Shown here piece by piece: positions 61,801-64,000 of a DNA stretch of 64,000 nt (position 1 is its first letter; every line of letters begins with the position of its first letter). Below the pieces are notes generated by a model, which worked only from the letters and a program-made list of their open reading frames with translations, did not search any database and was not told where the DNA came from. The stretch lies in assembly GCA_030762175.1 (NCBI GenBank), contig CM060834.1:66197501-66261500 (forward strand). The letters are read 5' to 3'. The position numbers and the translations under genes were made by a program. Source of the DNA: Metallyticus violacea (lineage: Eukaryota; Arthropoda; Insecta; Mantodea; Metallyticidae).

Positions 61801-64000
61801 CATTATACTAGTTTAATAGCCTTAGACAAGCATATTATGCGCAAAGAATCTCGAAAAGAAAAAAATTTTTTTTCGAAGTTTGGAAACTTCGTTAGAATCA
61901 CTTTTTTTCCGTTCTTATTTAAGATAACTTGTTCTCTTTCATTATACTAGTTTGATAGCCTTAGATAAGCATATTATGCGCAAAGAATCTCGAAAAGAAA
62001 AAAATTTTTTTTCGAAGTTTGGAAACTTCGTTAGAAAAACTTTTTTTCCATTCTTATTTGAGATAACTGGTTCTCTTTCATTATACTAGTTTGATAGCCT
62101 CAGACCAGCATGTTATGCGCAAAGAATCTCGAAAAGAAAAAAAATTTTTTTCGAAGTTTGGAAACTTTGTTAGAATCACTTTTTTTCCGTTCTTATTTGA
62201 GATAACTGGTTCTCTTTCATTATACTAGTTTGAGAGCCTCAGAAAAGCATATTATGCGCAAAGAATCTCGAAAAGAAAAAAATTTTTTTTCGAAGATTGG
62301 AAAACTCGTTAGAATCACTTTTTTTCCGTTCTTATTTGAGATAACTGGTTCTCTTTCATTATACTAGTTTGATAGCCTCAGACAAGCATATTATGCGCAA
62401 AGAATCTCGAAAAGAAAAAAATTTTTTTTCGAAGTTTGGAAACTTCGTTAGAATCACTTTTTTTCCGTTCTTATTTGAGATAACTTGTTCTCTTTCATTA
62501 TACTAGTTTGATAGCCTTAGACAAGCATATTATGCGCAAAGAATCTCGAAAAGAAAAAAAATTTTTTTCGAAGTTTGGATACTTCGTTAGAATCACTTTT
62601 TTTCCGTTCTTATTTGAGATAACTGATTCTCTTTCATTATACTAGTTTGATAGCCTCAGAAAAGCATATTATGCGCAAAGAATCTCGAAAAGAAAAAAAT
62701 TTTTTTTCGAAGATTGGAAACCTCGTTAGAATCACTTTTTTTCCGTTCTTATTTGAGATAACTGGTTCTCTTTCATTATACTAGTTTGATAGCCTCAGAC
62801 AAGCATATTATGCGCAAAGAATCTCGAAAAGAAAAAAATTTTTTTTCGAAGTTTGGAAACTTCCTTAGAATCACTTTTTTTCCATTCTTTTTTGAGATAA
62901 CTTGTTCTCTTTCATTATACTAGTTTGATAGCCTTAGACAAGCATATTATGCGCAAAGAATTTCGAAAAGAAAAAAAATTTTTTTCGAAGTTTGGAAACT
63001 TCGTTAGAATCACTTTTTTTCCGTTCTTATTTAAGATAACTTGTTCTCTTTCATTATACTAGTTTGATAGCCATAGACAAGCATATTATGCGCAAAGAAT
63101 CTCGAAAAGAAAAAAATTTTTTTTCGAAGTTTGGAAACTTCCTTAGAATCACTTTTTTTCCATTCTTATTTGAGATAACTTGTTCTCTTTCATTATACTT
63201 GTTTGATAGCCTTAGACAAGCATATTATGCGCAAAGAATCTCGAAAAGAAAAAAAATTTTTTTCGAAGTTTGGAAACTTCGTTAGAATCACTTTTTTTCC
63301 GTTCTTATTTGAGATAACTTGTTCTCTTTCATTATACTAGTTTGATAGCCTTAGACAAGCATATTATGCCCAAAGAATCTCGAAAAGAAAAAATTTTTTT
63401 TTCGAAGTTTGGAAACTTCGTTGGAATCACTTTTTTTCCGTTCTTATTTAAGATTACTGGTTCTCTTTCATTATACAAGTTTGATAGCCTCAGAAAAGCA
63501 TATTATGCGCATAGAATGTCGAAAAGAAAAAAATTTTATTTCGAAGTTTGGAAACTTCGTTAGAATCACTTTTTTTCCGTTCTTATTTGAGATAACTGGT
63601 TCTCTTTTATTATACTAGTTTGATAGCCTCAGAGAAGCATATTATGCGCAAAGAATCTCTAAAAGAAATAATTTTTTTTTCGAAGTTTGGAAACTTCGTT
63701 AGAATCACTTTTTTTCCGTTCTTATTTGAGATAACTGGTTCTCCTTCATTATACTAGTTTGATAGCCTCAGAAAAGCATAGGTATGCGCAAAGAATCTCG
63801 AAAAGAAAAAAATTTTTTTTCGAAGTTTGGAAACTTCGTTAGAATCACTTTTATTCCGTTCTTATTTGAGATAACTCGTTCTCTTTCATTATACTAGTTT
63901 GATAGCCTTAGACAAGCACATTATGCGCAAAGAATCTCGAAAAGAAAAAAATTTTTTTCGAAGTTTGGAAACTTCGTTAGAATCACTTTTTTTCCGTTCT
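58895..64000. repeat. P module copy 3 plus start of a Q module, cut by window end
   Basis: Matches 3873-8973 at a constant offset of 55,027 bp through all landmarks: CTATCATTATAC (59020), CTTCTTTGGAATC (59249), ATATATTTTTTCG, GAAAAAC (60089), GAGAGCC (60425), AGCATCAGAC (60568), CTTCCATAG (60638), ATGCCCAAAG (61003), CAGAAAATCTTATT (61407). A Q module starts at the CCATAGAC monomer (63064) and runs through CATAGGTATG (63776) into the window end. Private changes include ATTATTCGC (61694), CCAATCTTATTTGGG (61770), CATGTTATG (62109) and ATAACTCGTTC (63872). Confidence 0.85.

Larger units (their letters stand above)
1..64000. repeat. 139-bp AT-rich satellite array, about 460 head-to-tail monomers
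   Basis: The GCGCAAAGAATCTCG motif recurs every 139 bp (for example at 1, 140, 279, 974, 1113) from the first to the last base, always on the plus strand. Neighbouring copies differ by a few substitutions or single-base indels. No inverted copy, transposon or unique spacer was seen. The monomer is close to, but shorter than, the 147 bp wrapped by a canonical nucleosome. Long homogeneous arrays of 100-200 bp monomers with higher-order repeats are characteristic of eukaryotic centromeric or pericentromeric heterochromatin, so that is the likely role, inferred from form only. The family is not one I recognise. Subtelomeric or other heterochromatic satellite is the main alternative. Confidence 0.97.

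Noticed and set aside
114..63618. Many short plus-strand open reading frames of 61-108 codons with related products
   Set aside because: They start and stop at fixed places in the repeat. Since 139 is 3n+1, the frame advances by one base each monomer. The usual stop is the TAG in ACTAGT or just beyond, and ACTTGT, ACAAGT or ACTACT variants simply lengthen the frame. There are hundreds of overlapping copies in different frames, no ribosome-site logic and no family resemblance, so these are not genes.
1..64000. CRISPR array
   Set aside because: The repeat is periodic, but there are no unique spacers. The whole 139-bp unit is repeated, and no cas-like gene is present.
1..64000. Known satellites such as alpha satellite or telomeric repeats
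   Set aside because: The 139-bp period does not fit the 171-bp alpha monomer, and no telomeric hexamer or heptamer arrays are visible. I found no confident match from memory to plant or insect centromere satellites, so no name is given.
1..64000. Embedded transposable elements, tRNA or rRNA genes
   Set aside because: The 139-bp ladder continues without a gap larger than a few bases. The only sizeable length change is a 10-bp loss, so there is no room for an insertion.
1..64000. Assembly artefact as the explanation for HOR and long-range copies
   Set aside because: Not excluded, but unlikely as the whole explanation: copies differ by private substitutions and whole-monomer indels in consistent nested patterns. 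Only spanning long reads and depth could settle it.

Overview
The whole 64-kb window is one uninterrupted head-to-tail satellite DNA array. A single AT-rich monomer of 139 bp (about 31% G+C, counted on a consensus-like copy) repeats about 460 times, always in the same orientation. I see no unique sequence, transposon, RNA gene, CRISPR array or credible protein gene. This points to eukaryotic constitutive heterochromatin, most plausibly a centromeric or pericentromeric array. The near-nucleosomal period, the homogeneity and the nested higher-order repeats (HORs) all fit that. I do not recognise the monomer, so I cannot name the organism or prove centromere function.

Monomer anatomy, counted from the GCGC at its left end: GCGC at 1-4; an A-run/T-run of about 15 bp (21-35) inside a 24-bp imperfect dyad (14-37); an overlapping 18-bp perfect dyad with a GG centre (36-53); a CENP-B-box-like half site (49-65) in a subset of copies; a T7 tract (64-70); and a 3' half (72-139) carrying most of the variants that define monomer subtypes.

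Layout. 1-2179 is a more mutated left part. 2180-28599 is built from two recurring multi-monomer modules. I call them P (about 4.7-4.9 kb; near-complete at 3310, 15779 and 58895, partial at 10820, 25414 and 55830) and Q (starting at a monomer reading CCATAGAC; at 8037, 20548 and 24023). A fresh 1,390-bp tandem duplication lies at 13241-15778. 28600-45831 is a run of five tandem HOR units that share one order of variants. The longest has 35 monomers (4,864 bp) and the others are versions of 15, 31, 16 and 27 monomers. 45832-48056 is transitional. 48057-58894 is another HOR zone (units of 29, 20 and 23 monomers built from 7-, 9-, 13- and 3-monomer steps), interrupted at 55830-57060 by a P fragment. 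58895-64000 returns to a P module near-identical to the one 55 kb upstream.

There are no genes working together. The biology shown is array evolution: unequal exchange or replication slippage by whole monomers, block duplication over kilobases, and local homogenisation. The many short plus-strand open frames are by-products of reading a 139-bp (3n+1) repeat. Block boundaries are by eye, good to about one monomer.
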